This document shows, piece by piece, positions 32,246 to 40,665 of a DNA stretch of 64,000 nucleotides. Below the pieces are notes generated by a model. The model ran no database searches and was not told the origin of the DNA. It worked only from the letters and a program-made list of their open reading frames with translations. Positions within the stretch are counted from its first letter, which is position 1. Every line of letters starts with the position of its first letter. A program made the translations under genes and the position numbers. Source of the DNA: Bacillota bacterium (GTDB taxonomy: Bacteria > Bacillota > Clostridia > Lachnospirales > Lachnospiraceae); contig JAEWSH010000054.1 of NCBI GenBank assembly GCA_023398375.1, forward strand, positions 32,914 to 96,913, written 5' to 3'.

Positions 32246-33805
32246 TTATTCTCTAGTCCTTGTATCTTCCGTAATGATTTCTCCAAGCATGAACATTAAC
32301 GTTGCTGTTAATTCCGGCTGTTTTGTTATCTCGATCTGCACATCCGCAGCCGAGGAATGTACTTTTCCAATTCCCTCAATAAAGCTGACACCTTCTGAAT
32401 TTCTGCCCAGAAAATAATGAAGATGACTTTCCAGTACGGTCACGTATTCATGGTTGGTGATGACATGGTCAATAACTGCAAGACAAAGCATATCACTCAG
32501 CATATCTATATTGCTATCTCCTGTTACAAAATATGCACTTTGCTTGGACTCTTCTACAATACGTTCTGCTTTATTCATCCATCTATCCATAATTTTACTG
32601 CACAATTTAGAATCTACTTTTTTCGTCGTAGTCAGATATGCAATATCCCCATATAACTGTTTGTTCTCATCCTGCAGATTTTCTTTTTCGGCAGCATGAT
32701 ATTGTGTGATATATTTATGATAATTCGTATAACCCGTCACTTTATAAAGCTGTGCAGCAGCGTAGTACTGCTCCGGTATATAGCATTCATTCTGTTTATC
32801 TGTATTATCCTCTAAATAATTCCATGCCTTTTCTGCAGCTCTCAAACATTGTATGGCAAATGCCTGATCGTAATCTTTTTCATTCAGATAAAATTGTGCC
32901 ATGGTACCCGCAAATTCAGCAGTTGCTGAAAATGTGACTTCATTTAACTGTTGCTGGCCAACATCGCTGTCTACGTGCGCTTTCGCTGGATCCGCGGAGT
33001 TTATTATACCACTATAAACTCCTCCAGTCTTACTATTTTGCATTTTCAACAGCCAATCAATCTCATATCTCACTTCATCCAGAATATCCGGTATCTTGTT
33101 TCCACTTTCGGGTATTCCTGATTCATCTGTTATTTCACTTGGATAAAATTCATACGTTAGTAACAGATTTGCTGCTATGGTGCAGCCTTCTGCAACATCC
33201 TTTTCGTATCCGGCAGCCGTATGCCAGCCGCCAGATACGTCTATCTTTTCCTTCGTATCCGGAGTAACCACTTTTCCAGTATGACATGCCTTATGTACAT
33301 AGGAATCTTTGGCATATTCTGCTGATATATCGACTCCACATCTGTTATAATATATATTTTTGCTTATTTGCGGAATTAACTCTTGATACAATTTGTCACC
33401 GATTTCAAACGGATAGGATTGCCCGATGATTGCTGTCTGTATATAATAGGTTCCATTTTTTTCTAATTCTGTAAAAGAACCATAGCTTGTATACTCACCT
33501 GATGACTCATTGTATCCTTTGCTTATGATCTCTCCCGTATATACCGTTTCTCCACTCACTGCATCAATGACTTCAAATGTATTCTGCAGATTTTCACCTC
33601 TGAAAATGGCTATTTTTGTGCTTTCCGTTTCATACCCTACCTGATCCACCAATACATTAGGAATACTTTTGGGTATCTCATAATTTACTTCCTGAACCTG
33701 TGACGGTTTTTCAATGGAAACCTCTTCTGCCGGGTCGGCGGTACATCCTGTCAGCATAGACATCACAATTACTGCATTGATTACTTTTTTGAATATCTTT
33801 TTCAT
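32246..33805 (-). CDS. GH9-like lipoprotein with degenerate active site
   Basis: A 519-residue lipoprotein (lipobox LTGC at about 18-21). Residues 49-135 match the Ig-like N-terminal domain of GH9 cellulases (VLVDQVGYETESTKIAIF), and the rest an alpha/alpha barrel with YFLGRNSEGVSFIEGIG near the end. In active GH9 enzymes the motif is DVSGGWxDAGDYGKY, whose two Asp residues form the catalytic base site. Here residues 189-204 read DVSGGWHTAAGYEKDV, so both are lost, and the late acidic Glu motif is also not kept. It is therefore probably a binding or structural protein. It sits between ddl and spoIIQ and has a weak ribosome site. Confidence 0.8.
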   Translation of the reverse strand: MKKIFKKVINAVIVMSMLTGCTADPAEEVSIEKPSQVQEVNYEIPKSIPNVLVDQVGYETESTKIAIFRGENLQNTFEVIDAVSGETVYTGEIISKGYNESSGEYTSYGSFTELEKNGTYYIQTAIIGQSYPFEIGDKLYQELIPQISKNIYYNRCGVDISAEYAKDSYVHKACHTGKVVTPDTKEKIDVSGGWHTAAGYEKDVAEGCTIAANLLLTYEFYPSEITDESGIPESGNKIPDILDEVRYEIDWLLKMQNSKTGGVYSGIINSADPAKAHVDSDVGQQQLNEVTFSATAEFAGTMAQFYLNEKDYDQAFAIQCLRAAEKAWNYLEDNTDKQNECYIPEQYYAAAQLYKVTGYTNYHKYITQYHAAEKENLQDENKQLYGDIAYLTTTKKVDSKLCSKIMDRWMNKAERIVEESKQSAYFVTGDSNIDMLSDMLCLAVIDHVITNHEYVTVLESHLHYFLGRNSEGVSFIEGIGKVHSSAADVQIEITKQPELTATLMFMLGEIITEDTRTRE

Positions 33806-33894
33806 TCGTCACACTCGTTACTTAATTATCCACGTTTTTTGAGAATAATTAATTTTTCTATAATACTTACGTTACAATTCTACTACAAACTCAG

Positions 33895-33930
33895 AAACAG
33901 GTAAAGTTATAATACATACTTTACCTGTTT
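33895..33930. terminator. Terminator-like hairpin after spoIIQ
   Basis: AAACAGGTAAAGT (33895-33907) and ACTTTACCTGTTT (33918-33930) form a perfect 13-bp stem with a 10-base loop, six bases downstream of the spoIIQ stop. The U-run is short on the minus strand, so termination may be partial. Confidence 0.55.
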
Positions 33931-33935
33931 CTCTT

Positions 33936-34853
33936 TCATTCTAATCTGCTCAAAGGATTTACTGCCACCCCGTCCTTAGTTAACTTAAAGTATACATTAC
34001 TTCCTTCTACGCTGTAATATTTTGTTGGTTTTGCTACATATCCAATGATATCGCCTGCTTGTACATTCTGTCCTGTTCCGACCTGAATATTGTCTAATTG
34101 ACCATATGTTGCTTCATAACCATTTCCAATATTCATACTAACTGTATTTCCTGTTTCAGCATCTTCATGAATTGCACTGATCTCACCAGCCGCTGCTGCT
34201 GTGATAGGTTCACCCACCGTCGCTTGAATTACAATCGCCGGATTATATTTGTATTGATTCAGACTTGAAAAATATACTGTCTTATCCATGCTATAATTAA
34301 TCAGTACATTTCCGACAATTGGCCATTGCAGTGTATCTGCTTCTGAGAATGCATATTTTGCCTTCCTGGTCGAATTTGCCTTTGCTGTTGTGGCTTGCAC
34401 TTCCTGACTATCATCTGCGTTGGCTTCCTCATCCACTGTTTCTTTTTTTGTATCCTGCTCATCTTCCGTATTTTTCATCCTGTCGTTTGATTTTTTCTGA
34501 CTATCCGCTTTCGCATATCCAACACCAGGTATCTGTATTGCACCTTCTGTCTGCGGGGTCACTGAATTTTTTACACTACCGGAATTTGCCTCCTGATATT
34601 CTGGATCAGCATCCAGGTCATCGGCCATTGCCTGCTCATTTTTTGTATCCTCTTTTGTTTTACCAATTTCTTCTGCCTTACTTTGTACTTGTTTTTCTAT
34701 CGCACTAAGATCCACAACATATTCATCATTATCTGATTTATTTTTTTCTTTTACATAGACTCCCGTCATGGTTAGCGCTGTTAATACAAACAGAGAAGCT
34801 GACAACATGATTATTTTTTCTTTTTGTAATCCAGGTCTTCTTCTTTTTCTCAT
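33936..34853 (-). CDS. spoIIQ: SpoIIQ-like protein with degenerate LytM (M23) domain
   Basis: A 305-residue protein with a basic N-terminus, one membrane segment (about 14-34), a long acidic, low-complexity linker (about 60-160) and a C-terminal LytM fold (about 176-305). In the forespore membrane SpoIIQ binds SpoIIIAH to bridge mother cell and forespore. The metal ligands of active M23 peptidases (HxxxD and HxH) are gone: the corresponding stretches read YNPAIVIQA (203-211) and VYFKL (287-291). Loss of some ligands is known for SpoIIQ. It follows spoIID by 45 bases, as in many Clostridia. Confidence 0.85.
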   Translation of the reverse strand: MRKRRRPGLQKEKIIMLSASLFVLTALTMTGVYVKEKNKSDNDEYVVDLSAIEKQVQSKAEEIGKTKEDTKNEQAMADDLDADPEYQEANSGSVKNSVTPQTEGAIQIPGVGYAKADSQKKSNDRMKNTEDEQDTKKETVDEEANADDSQEVQATTAKANSTRKAKYAFSEADTLQWPIVGNVLINYSMDKTVYFSSLNQYKYNPAIVIQATVGEPITAAAAGEISAIHEDAETGNTVSMNIGNGYEATYGQLDNIQVGTGQNVQAGDIIGYVAKPTKYYSVEGSNVYFKLTKDGVAVNPLSRLE

Positions 34854-34898
34854 ATTATTTCACCTCAAACTTAGTTTTACCTGTTTGAAGTTCTTTAT

Positions 34899-35891
34899 TC
34901 ATTCTTTTTCAATTTCCGTATTTGCATAAAAATACGACAAAATTTCAATAAAATCATATCCTTTACCAGCAAGGTATTGTGCCATATTCTGACTCATGCC
35001 GAGACCATGCCCCAGACCTTTTGTCTGTATCCGAATGCCCTTATCCAAATCATCTATATCCATATGTGCTGAATTCAAATGCAGCTTTTCTCTACATTCT
35101 TCCCCGCTTATTACTTTATTTCCTATTTCTATTTGTAATGCATATCCTGCAGAATCTTTCTTTGTAACCACCGCTCTATGCTCATAAGCATCCCCAAGAC
35201 CTAACACACGCTCCAGTTCCTTCCATGTAAAATAATTGTTTTTACAATAGTCACTGGCTAGCACATCACTCTCACATACAACAGATTGCAGGTAAGGATA
35301 TTTTTTCGTTTCAAATATTTCATCTGCACAACGCGTATTTCCTGCACTAACTGCACAAAACGGCGCTTCTATGGGAATTCCTTCATATACTAAAATAATA
35401 TTCTGCGTTTCTCCTACAATACGCTTTAAACGGGTATATGTATTTTCAAATTCACTTCCATAAAGCTTCTGCATATCAGAAACACTGATATAGGCCTGTT
35501 GGACGTCTGTAAGATATACCAGCTCAGCCTGGGGAGTTTCTTCTGCATGTGCCTGATTTGTCTTATTGTGCATAATTTCCGTACGCAAGAGCACCGCCTG
35601 TGCTTTCAGCACCTCATCTACATAGCTTGTATCAATACTGGCTGCCAATGCACCGACCAGATATTCTTCTATTGGAATTTTTTGCTTACCGATGGAACTT
35701 TCCATTATGACAAAGGTGTCATTTACAACTTCTTTTTTCGGCTCATTTTTATCAATTCCATAAGCACAGATATGAATAAAATATGGAAAAAAAAGAATGA
35801 CAAAAAAAATCGCACCGAAGTCCTTTGCATAAGTATGTAACTTCAGTACGATTTTCTTATTTTCTATGTTATCTCTGACGCGTCTTCTCAT
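34899..35891 (-). CDS. spoIID: Stage II sporulation protein D, catalytic Glu replaced
   Basis: A 330-residue protein with one membrane segment (about 25-45) and an extracytoplasmic SpoIID domain. SpoIID is a lytic transglycosylase of the engulfment machinery (DMP complex). The family motif is roughly EEYVxGVVAAEMPxSxxxEALKAQAVAART; here it reads IEEYLVGALAASIDTSY, then LKAQAVLLRT, so the Glu position is Ser85. The paired cysteines in FCAVSAGNTRCADE and the C-terminal GLGHGLGMSQNMAQYLA remain. It may be inactive or use another residue. A sigma-E type promoter lies upstream. Confidence 0.9.
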   Translation of the reverse strand: MRRRVRDNIENKKIVLKLHTYAKDFGAIFFVILFFPYFIHICAYGIDKNEPKKEVVNDTFVIMESSIGKQKIPIEEYLVGALAASIDTSYVDEVLKAQAVLLRTEIMHNKTNQAHAEETPQAELVYLTDVQQAYISVSDMQKLYGSEFENTYTRLKRIVGETQNIILVYEGIPIEAPFCAVSAGNTRCADEIFETKKYPYLQSVVCESDVLASDYCKNNYFTWKELERVLGLGDAYEHRAVVTKKDSAGYALQIEIGNKVISGEECREKLHLNSAHMDIDDLDKGIRIQTKGLGHGLGMSQNMAQYLAGKGYDFIEILSYFYANTEIEKE

Positions 35892-35906
35892 GATATCCTC
35901 TTATTC

Positions 35907-35935
35907 TATGCAAAGAACCTTCTTTTCTTTGCATA
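35907..35935. repeat. 11-bp perfect inverted repeat in the spoIID leader
   Basis: TATGCAAAGAA (35907-35917) and TTCTTTGCATA (35925-35935) with a 7-base loop. It begins near the predicted start of the spoIID transcript and ends about 16 bases before the start codon, so it may form a stable 5' hairpin or be an operator. Confidence 0.5.
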
Positions 35936-35939
35936 CTTT

Positions 35940-35966
35940 ATTTTATGAGGATAAATTATCCGCTAT
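35940..35966 (-). promoter_or_regulatory. Sigma-E type sporulation promoter of spoIID
   Basis: On the minus strand: ATA (35966-35964), 16 bases, CATAAAAT (35947-35940). The known sigma-E pattern is ATA, 16-18 bases, CATAnnnT. It is 49 bases ahead of the start codon, and spoIID is a classical sigma-E gene. Confidence 0.7.
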
Positions 35967-36023
35967 GACTCAAACTACTATTTTACAATATCCAAATGTT
36001 GCAAGGTTCCTACAATTCCATTT

Positions 36024-37712
36024 TTATAAAATCGGAAGTTCAACAACTGATGGATATTCGATTCCAGTATAAATTTTTTGCTTTGCTTTCTTTACTTTTT
36101 TACATTTGGCCCAATTTTCAGCATAATTACTATGAACAGAATACTGTGGAAAATCCGAGGAAGAGATATCGATCCGTATTTTTGAATCCTTTTGAATTTT
36201 CCATGCAATATCCCACATTTGAATATTGATTTCTACAATATCGTTAGGTTTGTACTGAATACGGGACTTAGCGCTATTCCTATATCCAAGCGTCGTGATG
36301 CTTCCTCTTATATTTACTGTCTCTTTATCCGGAAATACTTCCATTATTTTTGCAGTAAATGCTGTATCTTCGGCATTTGAACTGACATAAAGCCTTACGT
36401 TGATTTTTCCGCAGATCTCAGTTTCTTCATGAAATACTTTCGAGACAAAACTAATAACATCATCCCTGTATCCGCATTCTTCCTGCAATAGACTTCCAAC
36501 TTCTGTCTTTGTATAAAAAAGAGACTCAGCTCCATGTGACATAACAGGATTATCCGGATTATAGGTATAACAGATGCTATCTGTAGAACCTGCCTTATAT
36601 ACTAATGAAAACGCATTCTTGTTCTGCCTCATGTCCAAATACATTCTTTTATACTTAACAGGTGTTACCGGATACTTCTCCAGTTTTAACCATTTTTGAT
36701 CACCGATAGCATAAAATAATATCTCTTTTTCTGGAACGATACCTCTCTTCAGTGTTTTTTCAAACCACTCAAACGGAGATGAAACAGAGTCATCTTTTAA
36801 TCCATTCACATCCTGCTTCTGTACTGCTGTTTCATATCCATGATTCCATGGTCCTATCTGCAATGTCGTATGCTCTCTGGATTCTTCCGACAAATCCTGA
36901 TAGGTCACCAAAGCACTGCCTAAATGATGATCATACCACCCTTCTCTGATATAAATCGGAATCTTAACTTTTGATGGTATATCTTTTAGCATTTTCCAGA
37001 ATCCTTTTGACCAGTATTTGCTGTCTACACTTTCATTACATATCCAGTCACGGTACCAATCTAGGTGCCTGCCCCATAATTCTTCGTCTACTTTTTCCTG
37101 TGGTCTGTATTTACAGGAGGTAATATAATCTGACTGAATCGGAGTTCCGGCATTTCCCATCGCCCATGCCGTCAGAATGTCCTGCCTGAAAAGACCGTCT
37201 TTGTATGCGGATACATGCCTGTCAGTTCCATATACGCCAAGATACATTGTTTTCACTTTCTCCGGAACCTGATCCGCGATACACCAGCCGGTTAACGCAA
37301 GGTACGAATTCCCCCAATACCCTATCGATTCTGCAAATTCTTGTTCCGCTACCCAATTTAAAGTCGTAATTCCGTCCTCGCGCTCATTCACATTAGGCTC
37401 CCAGATTCCTTCTGATTCTCCAATCCCTCTACACCATTGAACAATAAAGATGTAACCTCTTTTACAGTATTCCTGCGCATGTATATTTAATTCTCTCGAC
37501 ATATCTGTATAACAACAACGCACTATAATTACAGGAGCTTTTTCCACGTCATAGGGAAAATGAATGTTCGTCCGCAGTTTGATACCATCCTGCATAGGAA
37601 GCATGACTTCCTGAATATCTCCAATTTTATAAGAAACTTTGCAGTTCAGCTTTTTATATAAAGAGCTAATATACTCTTCCCTTTCTCTTGCCAAAATTTC
37701 TTTCTGTCCCAC
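36024..37712 (-). CDS. CocE/NonD-family serine hydrolase
   Basis: A 562-residue cytoplasmic alpha/beta hydrolase of the S15/CocE type, starting at GTG 37712 (GGGGGAAG upstream). The triad is intact: Ser136 in GYWGNSYLAL, Asp261 in REGWYDHH and His291 in IGPWNHG. A C-terminal jelly-roll (PepX_C-like, about 340-562) follows. Relatives cleave acyl esters (cocaine esterase), glutaryl amides or X-Pro peptides. As the last gene of the LacI-controlled Opp operon it probably hydrolyses the imported compound, releasing an acid for the CoA transferase next door. The substrate is unknown. Confidence 0.9.
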   Translation of the reverse strand: MGQKEILAREREEYISSLYKKLNCKVSYKIGDIQEVMLPMQDGIKLRTNIHFPYDVEKAPVIIVRCCYTDMSRELNIHAQEYCKRGYIFIVQWCRGIGESEGIWEPNVNEREDGITTLNWVAEQEFAESIGYWGNSYLALTGWCIADQVPEKVKTMYLGVYGTDRHVSAYKDGLFRQDILTAWAMGNAGTPIQSDYITSCKYRPQEKVDEELWGRHLDWYRDWICNESVDSKYWSKGFWKMLKDIPSKVKIPIYIREGWYDHHLGSALVTYQDLSEESREHTTLQIGPWNHGYETAVQKQDVNGLKDDSVSSPFEWFEKTLKRGIVPEKEILFYAIGDQKWLKLEKYPVTPVKYKRMYLDMRQNKNAFSLVYKAGSTDSICYTYNPDNPVMSHGAESLFYTKTEVGSLLQEECGYRDDVISFVSKVFHEETEICGKINVRLYVSSNAEDTAFTAKIMEVFPDKETVNIRGSITTLGYRNSAKSRIQYKPNDIVEINIQMWDIAWKIQKDSKIRIDISSSDFPQYSVHSNYAENWAKCKKVKKAKQKIYTGIEYPSVVELPIL

Positions 37713-37723
37713 AGCACTTCCCC

Positions 37724-38920
37724 CTATATGACTCCATTTATCTTTTCGTCTTGAATTTCTTCATCTGACATTTGCAATATCTTTTTATAAACGTATTCGT
37801 TATGCTCGCCAAGTAATGGAGCCGGATTCTTTATTTCTACTCTGGTATCTGACAATTTTATTACAGAACCATTCACCTTCATGATACCAATCTCCGGGTG
37901 TTCCATTTCAACAAACATTTCTCTATATCGTGCAATATGTTCATCTTCTGCCACTTCTTTTAAATTATATACGGGTCCGGCCGGTATTCCTGCCTGTAAT
38001 ATCAGATCAATTGCTTGTTTTGCGGTATAATTACCAAGCCACTTTTCAATAATACCTTTTAGCAATGCACTATTTTTTACACGTTCTTCCATTACTGAAA
38101 ATCGTTCGTCCTTAATTAGTTCTTCCATCTCCATTAATTTACAAAGCTTTTCATATAATCCCTGATTTCCACAGGCAATAATCATATCTGTATCCTTTGC
38201 CTTAAATACATCATAAGGTGCACATGGCGCATAACGATTTCCAATCCGCTGCGGGATATCACCGTTCTCAAAATAGCGCTGTGTTGCTGAATCAAGACTC
38301 GATACCACTGCATCTACTAATGCAACATCGACCTTTTGTCCTTTCCCTGTGATGTTTCTTGCATGCAAGGCACTCAGAATTCCAATTGTGAGGTTCAAGC
38401 CACCCAGTACATCTCCCATCGCATTTCCTGCTCTTACAGGCGGCATGTCAGGAAAACCTGTCAAACTCATCAGTCCGCCCATTCCCTGTGCTAATATGTC
38501 ATATCCGGGACGCTGTGAATACGGCCCATAACTGCCAAACCCAGAAACTGCTGCGTATATTATTTTTTCATTGAGGTATTTTAAATCATCATATCCAAGA
38601 CCCAGTTTCTCCATGACTCCCGGGCGAAAGTTCTCCACAATAATATCTACTTTTTTAACCAGTTCCTTAAATATGATTTTCCCCTCACCAGACTTCAGAT
38701 TTAAAGTAATGCTCTTTTTATTTCTGTTAATATTCGCAAAATACATACTTGAACCATTTCGATATGGCGCATAATGTCTGGTATCATCCCCTTTCTCAGG
38801 AACTTCCAGCTTGATGACTTCCGCTCCCAAATCAGCAAGGATCATTGTGCTATACGGTCCCGCAACTACTCTTGTAAGATCTAGTATTCGTATATCTTCC
38901 AATGCTTTATGAGTACTCAA
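37724..38920 (-). CDS. Class III CoA transferase (CaiB/BaiF family)
   Basis: A 398-residue cytoplasmic enzyme starting at TTG 38920 with GGGAGG seven bases upstream. N-terminal LEDIRILDLTRVVAGPYSTM, SGFGSYGPYSQRPGYD (about 126-141), GKGQKVDVALVDAVV with the catalytic Asp (D203) and a late IPAGPVYNLKEV are typical. These enzymes move CoA between two carboxylates through an aspartyl-CoA thioester. In this operon it probably activates the acid made by the CocE-type hydrolase. It lies 11 bases before that gene. Confidence 0.93.
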   Translation of the reverse strand: MSTHKALEDIRILDLTRVVAGPYSTMILADLGAEVIKLEVPEKGDDTRHYAPYRNGSSMYFANINRNKKSITLNLKSGEGKIIFKELVKKVDIIVENFRPGVMEKLGLGYDDLKYLNEKIIYAAVSGFGSYGPYSQRPGYDILAQGMGGLMSLTGFPDMPPVRAGNAMGDVLGGLNLTIGILSALHARNITGKGQKVDVALVDAVVSSLDSATQRYFENGDIPQRIGNRYAPCAPYDVFKAKDTDMIIACGNQGLYEKLCKLMEMEELIKDERFSVMEERVKNSALLKGIIEKWLGNYTAKQAIDLILQAGIPAGPVYNLKEVAEDEHIARYREMFVEMEHPEIGIMKVNGSVIKLSDTRVEIKNPAPLLGEHNEYVYKKILQMSDEEIQDEKINGVI

Positions 38921-38949
38921 TTTACTTCCTCCCGTTTCCTTTTTGTAAT

Positions 38950-39282
38950 TTAATCCAGCAGTTCATCTTCCACATATATTTTCATACGCATAAAGGCAGA
39001 ACCCATAGACTTTCCAAGACTATCCAGGCGCAACGAATGTGTTGCTCCGCCTCCCAATGCATGTTTCATCACAAAGTTAAAGCCATTTAAAGAAGCCACT
39101 TCATATCTTATAATCTCGCCTTTTACCATATCTCCAAAATGTTCCTTGACCTTTTGAACTGTCACTTCTCTTTTTATTGTTTCATAAAATCTGGTGTCTC
39201 TTGCAAATACGCACACATTACTAGTATCTCCTTTATCACCGGATCTTCCATGCGCAATATCATTTAAATATACGAATGCCAT
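38950..39282 (-). CDS. AtuA C-terminal-like small protein
   Basis: A 110-residue protein matching the AtuA-like C-terminal ferredoxin-fold domain that in Pseudomonas AtuA and related DUF1446 proteins is fused to the large domain. Visible family traits are the opening YLNDIAHGRSGDKGDTSNVCV and the closing GGGATHSLRLDSLGKSMG. Here it is a separate gene whose ATG overlaps the stop of the large-domain gene (TAATG), so the two halves are made together. The family's reaction is not known. Confidence 0.85.
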   Translation of the reverse strand: MAFVYLNDIAHGRSGDKGDTSNVCVFARDTRFYETIKREVTVQKVKEHFGDMVKGEIIRYEVASLNGFNFVMKHALGGGATHSLRLDSLGKSMGSAFMRMKIYVEDELLD

Positions 39283-40649
39283 TATCTCACCTCCAAAATA
39301 TGAGAGGTAAGTCTCAGACTATCTCTCGGTATTAATGTAGGCCATAGGCCAATTACTTCCTGCACTTTTGCACGTCCCCCAAAAAAGCTTGCTCCCGGAG
39401 GTCCATTCAATTGCAGCGGAGAAATTTCAGGAATGATCTTTTCTGCTTCTTCTTTTTCCTTCGTCCTTATTGCAATACGAAGAACTACTTCATTCATATT
39501 CTTAAGCATCTCAGGATTCATATTCGCTACACCTAAGTGAAGCGCATTCACTCCCAGATAGTCGATTCGAATTTCTTCAGATCTGAGGTTTTTCCGTTTC
39601 ATCTTTTTCATTAATATTTCTGCTGCATATTGTGCTTTTTCATAAGCATCCGGCCATGCGAAGCTCAAATAAGTTGCTACTTTAAATCCTGCATGATATC
39701 CAATACATAATTTTACGGTATCAGGTCTTGTTTTTCCTTTAATGCCATCCACTTTAACTCTATTCTCACCTGCATTTGTCAATGTTGCGTGACTAATATC
39801 TACATTCACATCCGGTGTCAGATAATTGGAAGGATCCAGTACTTCATATAAGAACTGCTCCTTACAGGATTGTTCACAGATAATTCCGCCGCAATCAGGT
39901 GCTTTTGTCACATACATGGAATTTTCCTGCATCTCGACAATCGGAAATCCAAGCTCGTCCATTCGCGGAACATTTCTCCAATCATACATATAGTTTCCGC
40001 CAGCACCCTGTCCGCCGCACTCTAATAAATGTCCCGTCATGATTCCTCGTGCTAGGTTTTCATAGTCATCAGGCGCCCATCCGAATTCATGCATCATTGG
40101 AGAAAGAAATAGTGCTGAATCCGTTGCTCTGCCTGTGATTACCATATCTGCTTCCTGTTTTAGACACTCTAAAATCGGTTCATGTCCAAAATAAACATTT
40201 GCATTGACAATTTTATCCTTAATTTCATCGAAGTTTCCGCTATCATCCATATTTTCAAATGTAACACCTTGCCTGATCAATTCCGGGATACGTTCCAGCA
40301 TATCATCTCCTAATACATAACCTATCTTATACTGATCCACCCCCTGTTCCAACAACGTACTCTTTGCTGCTTCCACGCATCCTTTAATATTCATTCCTCC
40401 TGCATTGGTAAGAATCTTAATTCCTTTTTCCTTAGATTCTTTACCGACTTCATTAATTAATTTGATAAAGTCTCTTGCATATCCACTTGCAGGATTTTTT
40501 AATTTTTGCCTTTGCATTATGGATAACGTCAATTCTGCAAGATAATCACATCCCAGATAATTTATATCTGAATGCTTTACCATATGTATGGCGGCATCAT
40601 TACTATCGCCCCAGAATCCCTGGCCGCCTCCAATTTTAACCGTTTTCAT
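39282..40649 (-). CDS. AtuA-family (DUF1446) protein
   Basis: A 455-residue cytoplasmic protein of the acyclic terpene utilisation AtuA family. It starts with KTVKIGGGQGFWGDSNDAA, followed by LGCDYLAELTLSIMQRQK, ILTNAGGMN and TGRATDSALFLSPMMHEFGW, then GHLLECGGQGAGGNY, all typical. AtuA is required for citronellol/geraniol use in Pseudomonas, but its reaction is unproven; related proteins occur with CoA-linked catabolism in bacteria that do not use terpenes. AGGAGG lies 11 bases upstream. It sits 16 bases after oppF and is coupled to the C-terminal-domain gene. Confidence 0.88.
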   Translation of the reverse strand: MKTVKIGGGQGFWGDSNDAAIHMVKHSDINYLGCDYLAELTLSIMQRQKLKNPASGYARDFIKLINEVGKESKEKGIKILTNAGGMNIKGCVEAAKSTLLEQGVDQYKIGYVLGDDMLERIPELIRQGVTFENMDDSGNFDEIKDKIVNANVYFGHEPILECLKQEADMVITGRATDSALFLSPMMHEFGWAPDDYENLARGIMTGHLLECGGQGAGGNYMYDWRNVPRMDELGFPIVEMQENSMYVTKAPDCGGIICEQSCKEQFLYEVLDPSNYLTPDVNVDISHATLTNAGENRVKVDGIKGKTRPDTVKLCIGYHAGFKVATYLSFAWPDAYEKAQYAAEILMKKMKRKNLRSEEIRIDYLGVNALHLGVANMNPEMLKNMNEVVLRIAIRTKEKEEAEKIIPEISPLQLNGPPGASFFGGRAKVQEVIGLWPTLIPRDSLRLTSHILEVR

Positions 40650-40665
40650 TTTCTAATCTTTCCTC

